Notes: generated by a model from the letters alone, not told the origin. 35,426 bases of DNA from an uncultured Prevotellaceae bacterium (GCA_946415705.1 CAMKTN010000026.1:1-35426), one strand, 5' to 3'. Positions 1-9,278 are shown, numbered from the stretch's first letter. Numbers and translations: made by a program.

Positions 1-492
1 TTCTGGATGACCTTCGGACAGCAGTACCTGAAGCATCTGGAGGTGATACAGAACATCGGCATGAGCCGCATTGATGAGATTGAATATGAAGCCCCCCTCG
101 CTGACGGCACGGGCACCGCGAAGGTGAAGATTGTGCCGCTGCAGTTCCTGAAGGCGGTGCTGCCGAACCCGCAGGATCTGGGCGAGAACTACGAGGGCCA
201 GACGTCCATCGGCTGCCGCATCCGCGGTATCGGCAACGACGGCAAGGAGCACACCTATTATGTATATAACAACTGCTCGCATCGCGCCGCCTACGAGGAG
301 ACAGGTATGCAGGGCGTCTCGTACACCACCGGCGTGCCCGCCATGATAGGCGCCATGATGTTCCTGACGGGACAGTGGGTGAAGCCCGGCGTACACAATG
401 TCGAGGAATTCGACCCCGATCCCTTCATGGAGCAACTCAACCAGAAGGGGCTCCCCTGGCACGAGATTCACGATGGAGATTTGGAGCTGTAG
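1..492 (+). CDS. Saccharopine dehydrogenase-family oxidoreductase, 3' part (carboxyspermidine dehydrogenase-like)
   Basis: The reading frame is open from the first base and ends with TAG at 490-492, so only about the last 163 residues are present and the start lies outside the window. The visible part resembles the C-terminal half of the saccharopine dehydrogenase/carboxynorspermidine dehydrogenase family: an internal segment containing YNNCSHRAAYEE, followed by TTGVPAMIGAMMFLTGQW and a Pro-rich acidic end. Family members reduce an imine formed from a polyamine or lysine precursor with NAD(P)H. In Bacteroides the related enzyme makes carboxyspermidine for spermidine synthesis, and I infer the same cytosolic role here. 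The N-terminal nucleotide-binding fold is not in view, so the substrate cannot be judged. It runs codirectionally into recA, but a repeat element fills the 247-bp gap. Confidence 0.75.
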   Translation, partial: FWMTFGQQYLKHLEVIQNIGMSRIDEIEYEAPLADGTGTAKVKIVPLQFLKAVLPNPQDLGENYEGQTSIGCRIRGIGNDGKEHTYYVYNNCSHRAAYEETGMQGVSYTTGVPAMIGAMMFLTGQWVKPGVHNVEEFDPDPFMEQLNQKGLPWHEIHDGDLEL

Positions 493-733
493 AAGACCCA
501 CCCCCGACCTTGCCCGTCCTCAGCAGAGGAGTTCTGCATCGATCACTCAGGACGGCTTGACATTCAGTCAACCCGTTGACACCTTCGCTACCCGTGAGGG
601 AGGGGAGAGCCTGCGGGTAGCAAGCACAACAACAAGAACTAAACAAACTATTCACAATAAAAGAATGACCCTATAAACTCTCTACGCGCCAGCCGCTTCC
701 CTCCCTTACGGGAGGGATTTGAGGGTGGGTCTT
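493..733. repeat. REP-like palindromic element pair filling the recA leader
   Basis: The gap between the upstream stop codon (492) and the recA ATG (740) is bounded by a perfect 11-bp inverted repeat: AAGACCCACCC at 493-503 and GGGTGGGTCTT at 723-733. The left unit (493-609) matches the insert in thrC (6738-6854) over 117 bp with two differences that I count. The right unit (about 691-733) contains an 8-bp stem, TCCCTCCC at 698-705 and GGGAGGGA at 710-717. Between them lies an AT-rich stretch of about 80 bp (610-690) in which I see no gene. The element ends 6 bp before the recA start, so it supplies the ribosome-binding region of recA. Confidence 0.8.
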
Positions 734-739
734 AAACCA

Positions 740-1771
<1,032 letters not shown>

Positions 1772-1781
1772 AGGAAATAGA

Positions 1782-2642
1782 CTATGGTCGCAGGCTGCGC
1801 CGGTATTCTTGCGGCGTAGTGCCTGTGACCTTACGAAACAGGCGAATGAAGTAGTTATTGTCGCTGAACCCCAGCGTATAGGCTACTTCTTTCACTGTTT
1901 TATCCGTGGTATAGAGCAGCAGTTGTGCGCGCTCTATTTTTTTGTGGTTCAGGTATTGTATGGGCGAGATGCTGAACTCACGTTTGAAGAGCTTGATGAG
2001 ATAGGGCTTGGTGACATGAGAGACGTCGGCCAGCACTCCCACATCGATGCTGTCTGCGATATGGGCGTGAATGTGTTCCAACACACGTTTCATGCGCTGG
2101 TCGCGCGTCCAGATGCGCGGCCGGACCTTGCGCAGGAAGTATGACATGATAATGAGCATCGCCCCTCGCAGCTCCATCTTCGTCCATAGCTCCATATCGC
2201 GGTAGCGCGCCACATAGCCCGATGTCTGCGCCGAGGTGTCGTAGCTTTTCGGATTGCTTTCCGGCAGCCGGGCGTCGGGGTGGCGACTGCAGAGGAGTGC
2301 GAAGAGCGCTTCTATGTTCTCGTCGCCATCTACCTCGGCGGGCAGCTCATAGATCTCCAGCAGGTTGATCTCATTCTTGAAGCCCTCGTAGGCGTGAAGA
2401 TAATAATGTTTGAACACGCCGTGACACTCATACGAATGCGCCGCATAGGCAGGAATGAAGTATAGGTGACGGGGGCGCAGCGTCACACTCTTGTCACACA
2501 GATGCACCAGCGCCTCGCCCTCGGTGACATAGTAAATACGCATGAATGGCGAGCTGACGTTCTGCCAGTTCCAGTCTGCATTGTGCTGTGCGAACCCTAC
2601 GTTCAGCAGCACCAGGTTCATGGATTCAATAGGTATCTGCAT
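1782..2642 (-). CDS. AraC-family transcriptional regulator
   Basis: A 286-residue cytosolic DNA-binding regulator. The N-terminal part (about residues 1-100) looks like an AraC-type cupin sensor domain (FMRIYYVTEGEALVHL, then LRPRHLYFIPAYAAHSYE). The C-terminal part, about 190-286, holds two helix-turn-helix motifs, including VLADVSHVTKPYLIKLFKRE and the family signature VKEVAYTLGFSDNNYFIRLF followed by TGTTPQEYRR. It is divergently transcribed from the secreted GH29 enzyme across 151 bp, so it is probably the local regulator of that gene and would respond to a sugar or oligosaccharide; that is inference. A -7 box for its own promoter is visible 32-39 bp upstream of the ATG. Confidence 0.93.
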   Translation of the reverse strand: MQIPIESMNLVLLNVGFAQHNADWNWQNVSSPFMRIYYVTEGEALVHLCDKSVTLRPRHLYFIPAYAAHSYECHGVFKHYYLHAYEGFKNEINLLEIYELPAEVDGDENIEALFALLCSRHPDARLPESNPKSYDTSAQTSGYVARYRDMELWTKMELRGAMLIIMSYFLRKVRPRIWTRDQRMKRVLEHIHAHIADSIDVGVLADVSHVTKPYLIKLFKREFSISPIQYLNHKKIERAQLLLYTTDKTVKEVAYTLGFSDNNYFIRLFRKVTGTTPQEYRRSLRP

Positions 2643-2673
2643 CTATTTCACGACGTTTGTTTGGTTTCGCGGG

Positions 2674-2681
2674 CAAAGGTA
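2674..2681 (-). promoter_or_regulatory. Bacteroidetes -7 promoter box for the AraC gene
   Basis: On the minus strand this reads TACCTTTG, an exact match to the Bacteroidetes primary-sigma -7 consensus TAnnTTTG. It lies about 32 bp before the start codon at 2642, implying a leader of roughly 25 nt. It is back to back with the GH29 promoter in the same 151-bp intergenic region. Confidence 0.7.
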
Positions 2682-2750
2682 AAAATAATAAATGACAATT
2701 TTGTGCTATCATTGAATATTTTTTTGCAGCAGCGTTCAAAGAATACGAAG

Positions 2751-2758
2751 TACCTTTG
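2751..2758 (+). promoter_or_regulatory. -7 promoter box for the GH29 gene
   Basis: TACCTTTG on the plus strand, 35 bp before the ATG at 2794, matches the Bacteroidetes TAnnTTTG box. A TTTG at 2723-2726 could act as a degenerate -33 element, although the spacing is slightly long. The surrounding sequence is AT-rich in contrast to the flanking genes. Confidence 0.7.
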
Positions 2759-2793
2759 CACCGCAAAACACAAACTAACTATATACAATCACA

Positions 2794-5700
2794 ATGAAGA
2801 AATTATTTTTATTGCTGCTGACGGCCTTCAGCATGACCGCCAGCGCACAGAATGAGAATGTGCCCGTGGAGACAGGCGCCTTCGGCAACGACTGGGAGTC
2901 GCTCAGCGCGTGGGAGTGCCCCGAATGGTTCAAGGATGCCAAGTTCGGCATCTGGGCCCACTGGGGTCCGCAGTGCCAGGCTGAGGCCGGCGACTGGTAT
3001 GCGCGTTTCATGTACTACGAGGGCAGCGGCCAGTACAACTACCACGTGAGCCACTTCGGCAATCCGTCTGTCTTCGGACTGAAGGAGCTGTGCAACGCGT
3101 GGAAGGCCGACCAGTGGGATCCGCAGGAGCTGGTGAGCCTCTACAAAAGCGTGGGCGCCCGCTACTTCATGGCGCTGGGTAACCACCACGACAACTTCGA
3201 CCTCTGGGACTCGCCTTATCAGGAGTGGAACTCCGTGAACGTAGGTCCTAAGAAGGACTTGGCAAAAGGCTGGAGCGTGGCTTGTAAGGCTGAGGGTCTG
3301 CCGCTCGGCATCTCCATCCACGCCTCACACGCCTGGACATGGCTGGAGCCCTCGCAGAAATACGACGGCAACCTCACCAAGGCCGATGGCACAGGTAAGT
3401 GGTGGGAAGGCATGGATCCGCAGGAACTCTATGCACAGAACCACACCCATTCCACGGGTTGGGAGAGCAGCGGTACGATTCACAGCCAGTGGGACTGGGG
3501 CAACGGCGCCAGCCAGCCTTCGGCAGCCTACAAGCAGAAGTTCCAGAACCGCGTGCTGCAGATGGTCAACGACTACAACCCCGACATGATCTATTTCGAC
3601 GACACCGCCATGCCCTTCTACGGATGTGACGATCAAATCGGCAAAAACATCCTTCAGCACTACTACAACCATAGCGCTGCACAGCACGACGGCACGCCGC
3701 AGGTGGTGGTCACGGGCAAGCAACTCACCGCAGAGCAGAAAGGCTATATGATGTGGGACGTGGAGCGCGGTATTCCCGACCGTCCGCAGGAGACCTACTG
3801 GCAGACCTGCACCTGCATCGGTCAATGGCACTACGACCAGAGCGTCTATAACAACAATGGTTACAAGAGCGGTGCCACCGTCATTCGAATGCTCATTGAC
3901 GTCGTGTCAAAGAACGGTAACCTGCTGCTGTCCATCCCCGTTCGTGGCAATGGCACCATCGACGACAAGGAGCGCAAGGTGCTGGCCGACATCAAGGCTT
4001 GGATGGACATCAACAGCGAGAGTATCTATGGTACCCGCACGTGGAAGACCTTCGGCGAAGGCCCCTTGGCCGAGGCTGTGAACCCGATGAACGCCCAGGG
4101 CTTCAACGAGGGTCAGGCTTACTCCGCCCAGGATGTGCGCTATGTGCAGAAGGACGGTGTCGTCTATGCCACCATCATGGCATGGCCCGAGGCCAGTGAG
4201 TTCACGTTCAAGGCCTTTGGCATGACGGAATCGTCGTACAGCGGCAATATAGATAAGGTGGAGCTGCTGGGAAGCAATGATGCCGTCGTCTTCGAGCAGG
4301 ATTTCCAGGGACTGACCGTCATCGTTCCTTCGACGAAGCCCAACGCCATCGCCCCCGTCTTCCGCATCACCTTCAAGGAAGAGACGCGCAGCCCCTACGA
4401 GCTGTTGCAGGCGTTGGCCACGCAGATGGAAGAGACCCTTGGCGAACTGGCATCCCGCGTGCATCCCTACAACACGGGTATGATCAACAGCGCCAAGCTG
4501 GAGGCCCTGACCACTGCCATCGCTACGGCCAAGAGCGTGCCCGCAGGCTTGTCTGACGATGCTTATGTCGCTGCCCGCGAGACTCTCTCCGAAGCCTACC
4601 ACTTCTTTGAGAGCGAGGGTTTGAACCGTGGTGGTGCCTTCAATGGTTTCATCGATGAGAACCTGACCACCACCTATCTCGTTGAGGGCTCTGCCTTCAC
4701 GCGTGCCGCAGGCGGCAGCAGCCGTTTCGGTGAGCCCAAGTACTGGACGGTGGAGAACTTCAATATTCCCAACGGTAACGATGGCACGAAGCATGGTATG
4801 GACAAATACTCCGGCAACGAAGCCCTGATGCTGGGCGTCTGGAACGACGCCGGCAATAACAACAGCGGCAGCCTGACCAACGCCCGCATTTATCGCAAGG
4901 TGACGATGCCCGCAGGTCAGTACTACTTCGGTGCGGCCTACAACACCACCTATAACATGAGCCAGCAGGCTTATATGTTCGTGAGCACCCAGCTCAGCGA
5001 GACAGCTGATATTCCCAGCGAGGCTTTGGCCTACTACCCCATCGCTAACTGCACGGGCGACATGAAGGTGCAGGGTCTCTACTTCCAGCTCGACGCTGAG
5101 ACGGAGGTCTATATCGGCTTCCAGGCCAACCTCCTCAACGGCTCTTCGACACAGGAGTTCCGTGCTGAGCGCGTGGTCCTCTATAGTCCCAAGGAGGTGA
5201 GCGAGCGCCACCCCGAGGCCCACGGCTGGCAGCAGCTGGAGGCGCTGCCCGAGGATGTGAGCCAGTACTTCTTCGCCCTTTTTGACCACGGCACCGACAA
5301 TGCCCTCGTACTCGGTGCCGGTAACCATCAAGGAACAAGCAACAAGACGATGTGGTACACGCCCAACGTCTTTCCCGAGGGTAACAAGGATGCGCTGTGG
5401 ATGTTCGATGCCTTCAACAGCAGCAACTACTCCGGCGCCAAGGGTGCTACCGCACAGTGGCTCCTCATCACGGGTGTGGGCGATGCCGACAACTGCCTGC
5501 ACTCTGCGGACAATGCCACCTGGTACTTTCGCACAGAAAACAACGGCGAGGGATGGACAGACCGCTGCTACGTGAAGCCTGCCTACCTGCCCGATGGCTA
5601 CTGGACACTCCAGAACAACAAAGGACAGGCATACCTCGGCCACTGGGATGACACCGATGAAATCGCGGGAAATGTGTCCTCCGAGCGCGCCGGACACTAC

Positions 5701-6366
5701 GACCTCTTCGCCATCCTGCGCGGTCAGTACGTCGCTGCTGTCGAGAGCCTCGACAAGGCCACGGAGGAGAACCCCATTGACATCTCCTATGTCATCACCA
5801 ATACCGATGCCACGCGCTACAATAATTTCCACGCCAAGCAACCCGTGGGCTGGACACTCACGCAGGATGATGCCTTCGAGGTAGAGTACAGCAACTATCT
5901 GCCGACCAAGGTCGGCGGCAGCTACTTCAACAAATGGCAGGGCTCCGGCAACCTCACCGATCGCACCCTCAGCCAGCAGGTGTCAGGTCTGCCGGCAGGT
6001 AAGTATCGAATCTCCGTTCGCACCAGCGCCAGCGTCATTCATCAGGGTGCCAGCCTCTTCGCCAATAGCGAAAAGGTGGCTATGAACACCGTCGGGACTG
6101 ACGGCGTCGTCAGCGTCACCACCGACATCACCGACGGCCTCCTCACCTTCGGTGTCGAACTGAAGAGCTACCAGAGCAACGACTGCAAGTTCGACCATTT
6201 CACCATCGAGTATATGGGCGCAGGCGTTGAGACCGCTGTCACTGCGGTGAGCACGTCAGCAACCACCAACGCCCGCAACCTCATCTACGACCTCAGCGGT
6301 CGCCGTCGTTCACGCCTCCATAAAGGATTGAACATCGTCGGTGACAGGAAAGTCGTCGTGAAGTAA
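2794..6366 (+). CDS. Secreted multidomain GH29 alpha-L-fucosidase-like glycoside hydrolase
   Basis: A 1190-residue exported enzyme. Residues 1-19 (MKKLFLLLLTAFSMTASAQ) form a type I signal peptide. Residues about 40-540 are a GH29 catalytic domain: FKDAKFGIWAHWG near 46-58, YFMALGNHHDNFDLW near 127-142 and MIYFDD near 265-270, where D269 aligns with the usual catalytic nucleophile. GH29 enzymes remove alpha-L-fucose from glycans. A helical linker follows (about 545-620), then a beta-rich module (about 620-790) that may be a DUF5013-type domain, another beta module (about 800-980), and a jelly-roll-like module (about 1000-1150). The end, YDLSGRR followed by KGLNIVGDRKVVVK, resembles the C-terminal sorting tails of type IX-secreted Prevotella proteins. 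Glycan specificity cannot be read from sequence. It is convergent with thrC across a shared terminator. Confidence 0.88.
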   Translation: MKKLFLLLLTAFSMTASAQNENVPVETGAFGNDWESLSAWECPEWFKDAKFGIWAHWGPQCQAEAGDWYARFMYYEGSGQYNYHVSHFGNPSVFGLKELCNAWKADQWDPQELVSLYKSVGARYFMALGNHHDNFDLWDSPYQEWNSVNVGPKKDLAKGWSVACKAEGLPLGISIHASHAWTWLEPSQKYDGNLTKADGTGKWWEGMDPQELYAQNHTHSTGWESSGTIHSQWDWGNGASQPSAAYKQKFQNRVLQMVNDYNPDMIYFDDTAMPFYGCDDQIGKNILQHYYNHSAAQHDGTPQVVVTGKQLTAEQKGYMMWDVERGIPDRPQETYWQTCTCIGQWHYDQSVYNNNGYKSGATVIRMLIDVVSKNGNLLLSIPVRGNGTIDDKERKVLADIKAWMDINSESIYGTRTWKTFGEGPLAEAVNPMNAQGFNEGQAYSAQDVRYVQKDGVVYATIMAWPEASEFTFKAFGMTESSYSGNIDKVELLGSNDAVVFEQDFQGLTVIVPSTKPNAIAPVFRITFKEETRSPYELLQALATQMEETLGELASRVHPYNTGMINSAKLEALTTAIATAKSVPAGLSDDAYVAARETLSEAYHFFESEGLNRGGAFNGFIDENLTTTYLVEGSAFTRAAGGSSRFGEPKYWTVENFNIPNGNDGTKHGMDKYSGNEALMLGVWNDAGNNNSGSLTNARIYRKVTMPAGQYYFGAAYNTTYNMSQQAYMFVSTQLSETADIPSEALAYYPIANCTGDMKVQGLYFQLDAETEVYIGFQANLLNGSSTQEFRAERVVLYSPKEVSERHPEAHGWQQLEALPEDVSQYFFALFDHGTDNALVLGAGNHQGTSNKTMWYTPNVFPEGNKDALWMFDAFNSSNYSGAKGATAQWLLITGVGDADNCLHSADNATWYFRTENNGEGWTDRCYVKPAYLPDGYWTLQNNKGQAYLGHWDDTDEIAGNVSSERAGHYDLFAILRGQYVAAVESLDKATEENPIDISYVITNTDATRYNNFHAKQPVGWTLTQDDAFEVEYSNYLPTKVGGSYFNKWQGSGNLTDRTLSQQVSGLPAGKYRISVRTSASVIHQGASLFANSEKVAMNTVGTDGVVSVTTDITDGLLTFGVELKSYQSNDCKFDHFTIEYMGAGVETAVTAVSTSATTNARNLIYDLSGRRRSRLHKGLNIVGDRKVVVK

Positions 6367-6383
6367 AGGTGAAATAAAAAAAG

Positions 6384-6420
6384 AACGGCCCCGCAACACT
6401 GTGGGGCCGTTTCTTTTTCT
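6384..6420. terminator. Bidirectional rho-independent terminator between the GH29 gene and thrC
   Basis: The stem AACGGCCCC (6384-6392) pairs with GGGGCCGTT (6403-6411). The top can extend by four more pairs, including a G-U, around the loop ACAC. A T-rich tract follows on the plus strand (6410-6420), and an A tract precedes the stem (6376-6385), which gives U residues on the minus strand. It therefore can end both the GH29 transcript and the thrA-apgM-thrC transcript. Confidence 0.9.
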
Positions 6421-6423
6421 GTT

Positions 6424-7911
6424 CTATTGTTGTAGCAGGTAGTTTTTGAAGTCGTCGAAGGACTTTGTCATGGGTACGCTTTGTTTGGTACCACGCATGA
6501 AGGCTTGCAGTTTCTCGGGGATGGGGAGGTCGATGCCGAGGATGCGATCGACGGTGTCCTTGAACTTGGCAGGATGGGCGGTCTCCAAGAAAATGCCGAT
6601 TTCATCAGGACGGAGCTGCTCCTTGAGGGCACGGTAGCCACAGGCACCGTGGGGGTCGAGGACATAACCAGTGCGGGCATAGCAGTCGCGCATGGTCTCC
6701 GCAATCTGAGCGTCGGTGTAGGTGGCGCCGGTGATGAAAGACCCACCCCCGACCTTGCCCGTCCTCAGCAGAGGAGTTCTGCTTCGGTCACTCAGGACGG
6801 CTTGACATTCAGTCAACCCGTTGACACCTTCGCTACCCGTGAGGGAGGGGAGAGGCTGTGCGATGGAGCGCTGCCGCAAAATCTCCTGTACATCGGTTCT
6901 ATTGTAGAGGTCGAGGATGCGGGCGAAGTTGGAGGGGTCGCCGACATCCATCGCGTTGGCGATGGTCTGGACGGACGGACGGGGACGATACTCACCGCTC
7001 TGCAGGTACTCGTAGAAGACGCTGTTGGCGTTGTTGGCGGCAATGAAACGCTTCACGGGCAGACCCATCACGTGGCCGAAGAGGGCGGAGCAGATATTGC
7101 CGAAGTTGCCGGAAGGCACGCAGAAGACCAAGGCCCCTTCCTGGCTGCTCTTGAGCATTTGTGCGTAAGCCCAGAAGTAATAAAACGCTTGCGGGAGGAA
7201 GCGGGCGACGTTGATGCTGTTGGCGGAGGTGAGGCGCATGTGCGCGTTGAGGTCCTTGTCCATGAAGGCGGACTTCACCAAAGCCTGACAGTCATCGAAG
7301 ACGCCATCGACCTCGATAGCGGTGATATTCTTGCCGAGGGTCGTGAACTGACACTCCTGAATGGGTGACACCTTGCCCTTGGGATAGAGGACATAGACAT
7401 GAATGCCTTCCACGCCGAGGAAGCCATTGGCCACAGCGGAACCCGTGTCGCCGGAGGTGGCAACCAACACGTTCACAGTCGCGGCCCCCCCGACTGCCCC
7501 CGAGGGGGCCTCATTTGTATCCCCCTCGGGGGATGAAAGGGGGGCCAACATATATTGTAAAAGGCGTGCCATAAACCTTGCACCCACATCCTTGAAGGCG
7601 AGGGTGGGACCATGGAAGAGCTCGAGGGCGTAGATATTGTCCTCGACCTTCACGACGGGTGTGTCAAAGGCCAGCGTGTCATAGACAATCTTACGGAGTG
7701 CCTCGGCCTCCACATCTTCGCCGAAGAAGGCATCAGCGACACGGTAAGCGACTTCCTGGAAGGTCATCTCTGCCATCTCGTCCCAGAACGAGGCGGGCAG
7801 TTGCTTGATGACCTCGGGCATATACAGGCCGCGGTCTTCAGCGAGTCCGCGGACCACAGCGTCGCGCAACGTCGCGCGCGCAGCTTTATGATTGGTACTG
7901 TAGTATTTCAT
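6424..7911 (-). CDS. thrC: Threonine synthase carrying two in-frame repeat insertions
   Basis: A PLP enzyme converting O-phosphohomoserine to threonine, the last step of the pathway. Visible features are the N-terminal threonine synthase domain with KYYSTNHKA, the PLP lysine K107 in HGPTLAFKDVGARF, NVLVATSGDTGSAVANGFLG for phosphate binding, FCVPSGNFGNICSA, and the family segment DVGDPSNFARILDLY. The protein has 495 residues against roughly 430 expected. The excess is accounted for by two repeat-derived segments, about residues 122-143 (palindrome 7483-7546) and 352-391 (element 6738-6854). The second falls between the DPSNFARILDLY helix and GATYTDAQIAETM, which are normally close together. 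All core motifs remain, so I expect an active enzyme with two extra surface loops. The ATG at 7911 overlaps the apgM stop by 4 nt, indicating translational coupling. Confidence 0.95.
   Translation of the reverse strand: MKYYSTNHKAARATLRDAVVRGLAEDRGLYMPEVIKQLPASFWDEMAEMTFQEVAYRVADAFFGEDVEAEALRKIVYDTLAFDTPVVKVEDNIYALELFHGPTLAFKDVGARFMARLLQYMLAPLSSPEGDTNEAPSGAVGGAATVNVLVATSGDTGSAVANGFLGVEGIHVYVLYPKGKVSPIQECQFTTLGKNITAIEVDGVFDDCQALVKSAFMDKDLNAHMRLTSANSINVARFLPQAFYYFWAYAQMLKSSQEGALVFCVPSGNFGNICSALFGHVMGLPVKRFIAANNANSVFYEYLQSGEYRPRPSVQTIANAMDVGDPSNFARILDLYNRTDVQEILRQRSIAQPLPSLTGSEGVNGLTECQAVLSDRSRTPLLRTGKVGGGSFITGATYTDAQIAETMRDCYARTGYVLDPHGACGYRALKEQLRPDEIGIFLETAHPAKFKDTVDRILGIDLPIPEKLQAFMRGTKQSVPMTKSFDDFKNYLLQQ
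6738..6854. repeat. 117-bp REP-like element with cargo, inserted in frame in thrC
   Basis: Begins with AAGACCCACCCCCG and ends with GTGAGGGAGGGGAGAG, matching the copy at 493-609 except at two positions that I count. The ends are those of the short REP-like unit. The interior of about 75 bp can form several hairpins: CCGTCCT (6759-6765) with AGGACGG (6794-6800), AGCAGA (6767-6772) with TCTGCT (6778-6783), and TTGAC (6802-6806) with GTCAA (6812-6816). Read on the minus strand it encodes PLPSLTGSEGVNGLTEC and continues for about 40 residues without a stop. Confidence 0.88.
7483..7546. repeat. GC-rich palindromic element, second insertion in thrC
   Basis: The arms are GGCCCCCC (7483-7490) with GGGGGGCC (7539-7546), and CCCCCGAGGGGG (7497-7508) with CCCCCTCGGGGG (7521-7532), separated by a 12-nt loop. 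The 6-nt spacers inside each arm do not pair. It is translated within thrC as a Pro/Gly/Ser-rich segment (PLSSPEGDTNEAPSGAVGG) just before the conserved NVLVATSGDTG. The sequence differs from the AAGACCC elements, but the tail-hairpin, hairpin-tail architecture is the same, so I treat it as a second subfamily. Confidence 0.82.
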
Positions 7912-9278
7912 CTTTCACTCATAAATAACTTGATAAACTCATCGCCTTCGAGGAGGCCGTAGGAGCCGGCACGCGCTGCATCTTCGTCGAAGGTCTGCAC
8001 GCTGTCAGGCTCGATGCCGGGGTAGTAGATGCAGAAGGGGATAGGCTCGGCGGTGTGTGTGCGGTGCTCGCAGGGAGTAGGATGGTCGGGCAATAAAGCG
8101 ATAGCGAAAGACCCACCCCCGTCCCCTCCCGTAATGGAGGGGAGAGGCTGCGCGCAGCTATCGAACGAAGTGAGGCCCTCGCCCTTACGGGAGAGCGGGG
8201 AGAGGGTCTTCAATATGGGCTGTATCAGGCGATGGTCGAGGTCTTCGATGGTCTGGAGCTTGAGGGGGATGGAGCCGTCGTGACCGGCCTCATCGGAGGC
8301 TTCGACGTGGAGATAGACGAAGTCGTCGCCAGCGCGGAACGCATCGATAGCAGCCTGGGCCTTGCCCTCGAAGTTGGTGTCGTAGAGACCTGTAGCACCC
8401 GGCACGTTGATGACGTTCAGACCGGCATAGCGGCCTATGCCACGGATGAGATCGACGGCGGTGATGACGGAGCCGCGACGGATCTGCGGGAAGCGCTCGG
8501 TCAAAGGCACCATCTGCGGACGGTAGCCCCCACCCCACGGCCAAATGCTCGATGCCACGTCCTTGCCCGCACGCGCGCGTTCCTTATTTAAAGAATGCGT
8601 AGGCAGGAGCTCCTGTGAGCGGCATACGAGGTCGCGCAGCAGCGCCGCCGTAGCTTCGGCTTCCGGCACTTCGGCCTGTATCTCGAACTGGCGCCACGGC
8701 TGTCCCGGCACATCGTGTGGCGGCGTGCACTGGATGCGTTTATCGCCCCCCCTAATGACGAGGAGATGGCGGTACTGTACGCCAGTATAGAAATGCACGC
8801 GGCCGCCATAGCGCGGGTCGCTGGCCAGCTGCTGCTCCAGGAAGCGGATGAGCACGTCGCCCTCCTCGGTTTCGAGGCGACCGCAGGAGTGGTTCTTCAG
8901 GATGTCACCCTCAATGCACACGAGGTTGCAGCGCAGCGCCAGGTCGCCCGGCTCCAGTTCCACGCCGATGCTGGCGGCCTCCAGCGGGCCGCGACCCTCA
9001 TAGACAAGGTGCTGGTCGTAGCCAAGGATGCTGCTGTTGGCGACCTCGCTGCCGGGATGGAAGCCGTCGGGCACAGTCTTCAGCAAGCCGTTGCGCCCGT
9101 TGCGCGCCAGCCAGTCCATAGCGGGCGTGTCGGCATATTGCAGGAGGGTCTTACCGCCCAGCGATGGCACATGCCAATCGGCCATGCCGTCGCCCAATAT
9201 GATTAAATGGCGGACTCTCCCCCCGCCCTCCCTATAAGGGAGGGAGCAATTACTATTTGACAAAATGTTATCTTTCAC
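7908..9278 (-). CDS. ApgM-type phosphoglycerate mutase homologue, probable homoserine kinase analogue
   Basis: A 456-residue member of the archaeal-type cofactor-independent phosphoglycerate mutase family (alkaline phosphatase superfamily). Motifs are HLIILGDGMADW (metal-binding Asp), PGSEVANSSILGYD (catalytic Ser near 82-83), HVEASDEAGHDG and LLPDHPTP. It sits between thrA and thrC, overlaps the thrC start by 4 nt, and no thrB is present. In Bacteroidetes this family has been proposed by comparative genomics as the functional analogue of homoserine kinase, and I favour that role. The usual length is near 400; the surplus comes from a repeat insertion at about residues 357-391 and an N-terminal extension at about 11-22 encoded by an element arm. 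The start is GTG at 9278, because the expected start next to HLIILGDG has been overwritten by the element. Confidence 0.88.
   Translation of the reverse strand: MKDNILSNSNCSLPYREGGGRVRHLIILGDGMADWHVPSLGGKTLLQYADTPAMDWLARNGRNGLLKTVPDGFHPGSEVANSSILGYDQHLVYEGRGPLEAASIGVELEPGDLALRCNLVCIEGDILKNHSCGRLETEEGDVLIRFLEQQLASDPRYGGRVHFYTGVQYRHLLVIRGGDKRIQCTPPHDVPGQPWRQFEIQAEVPEAEATAALLRDLVCRSQELLPTHSLNKERARAGKDVASSIWPWGGGYRPQMVPLTERFPQIRRGSVITAVDLIRGIGRYAGLNVINVPGATGLYDTNFEGKAQAAIDAFRAGDDFVYLHVEASDEAGHDGSIPLKLQTIEDLDHRLIQPILKTLSPLSRKGEGLTSFDSCAQPLPSITGGDGGGSFAIALLPDHPTPCEHRTHTAEPIPFCIYYPGIEPDSVQTFDEDAARAGSYGLLEGDEFIKLFMSER
8108..8210. repeat. Inverted REP-like pair inserted in frame in apgM
   Basis: The 103-bp insert starts with AAGACCCACCCCCG and ends with the complementary GGGTCTT. 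The left unit has a CCCTCCCGTAATGGAGGG hairpin. The right unit, in inverted orientation, has CTCGCCCTTACGGGAGAG. On the coding strand it gives LKTLSPLSRKGEG and then QPLPSITGGDGGGSF, with no stop codon. The flanking apgM sequence is conserved on both sides (LIQPILK before it, AIALLPDHPTP after it). Confidence 0.85.

Noticed and set aside
437..655. A short minus-strand frame covering the element upstream of recA
   Set aside because: It encodes the same peptide as the thrC insert only because the repeat is shared; there is no promoter or start context for a free-standing gene.
3907..5841. A 644-codon open frame on the minus strand opposite the GH29 gene
   Set aside because: It lies entirely within a convincing GH29 coding sequence, its translation is Val/Gly/Ala/His-rich without domain motifs, and long antisense frames are expected in GC-rich genes with this codon use.
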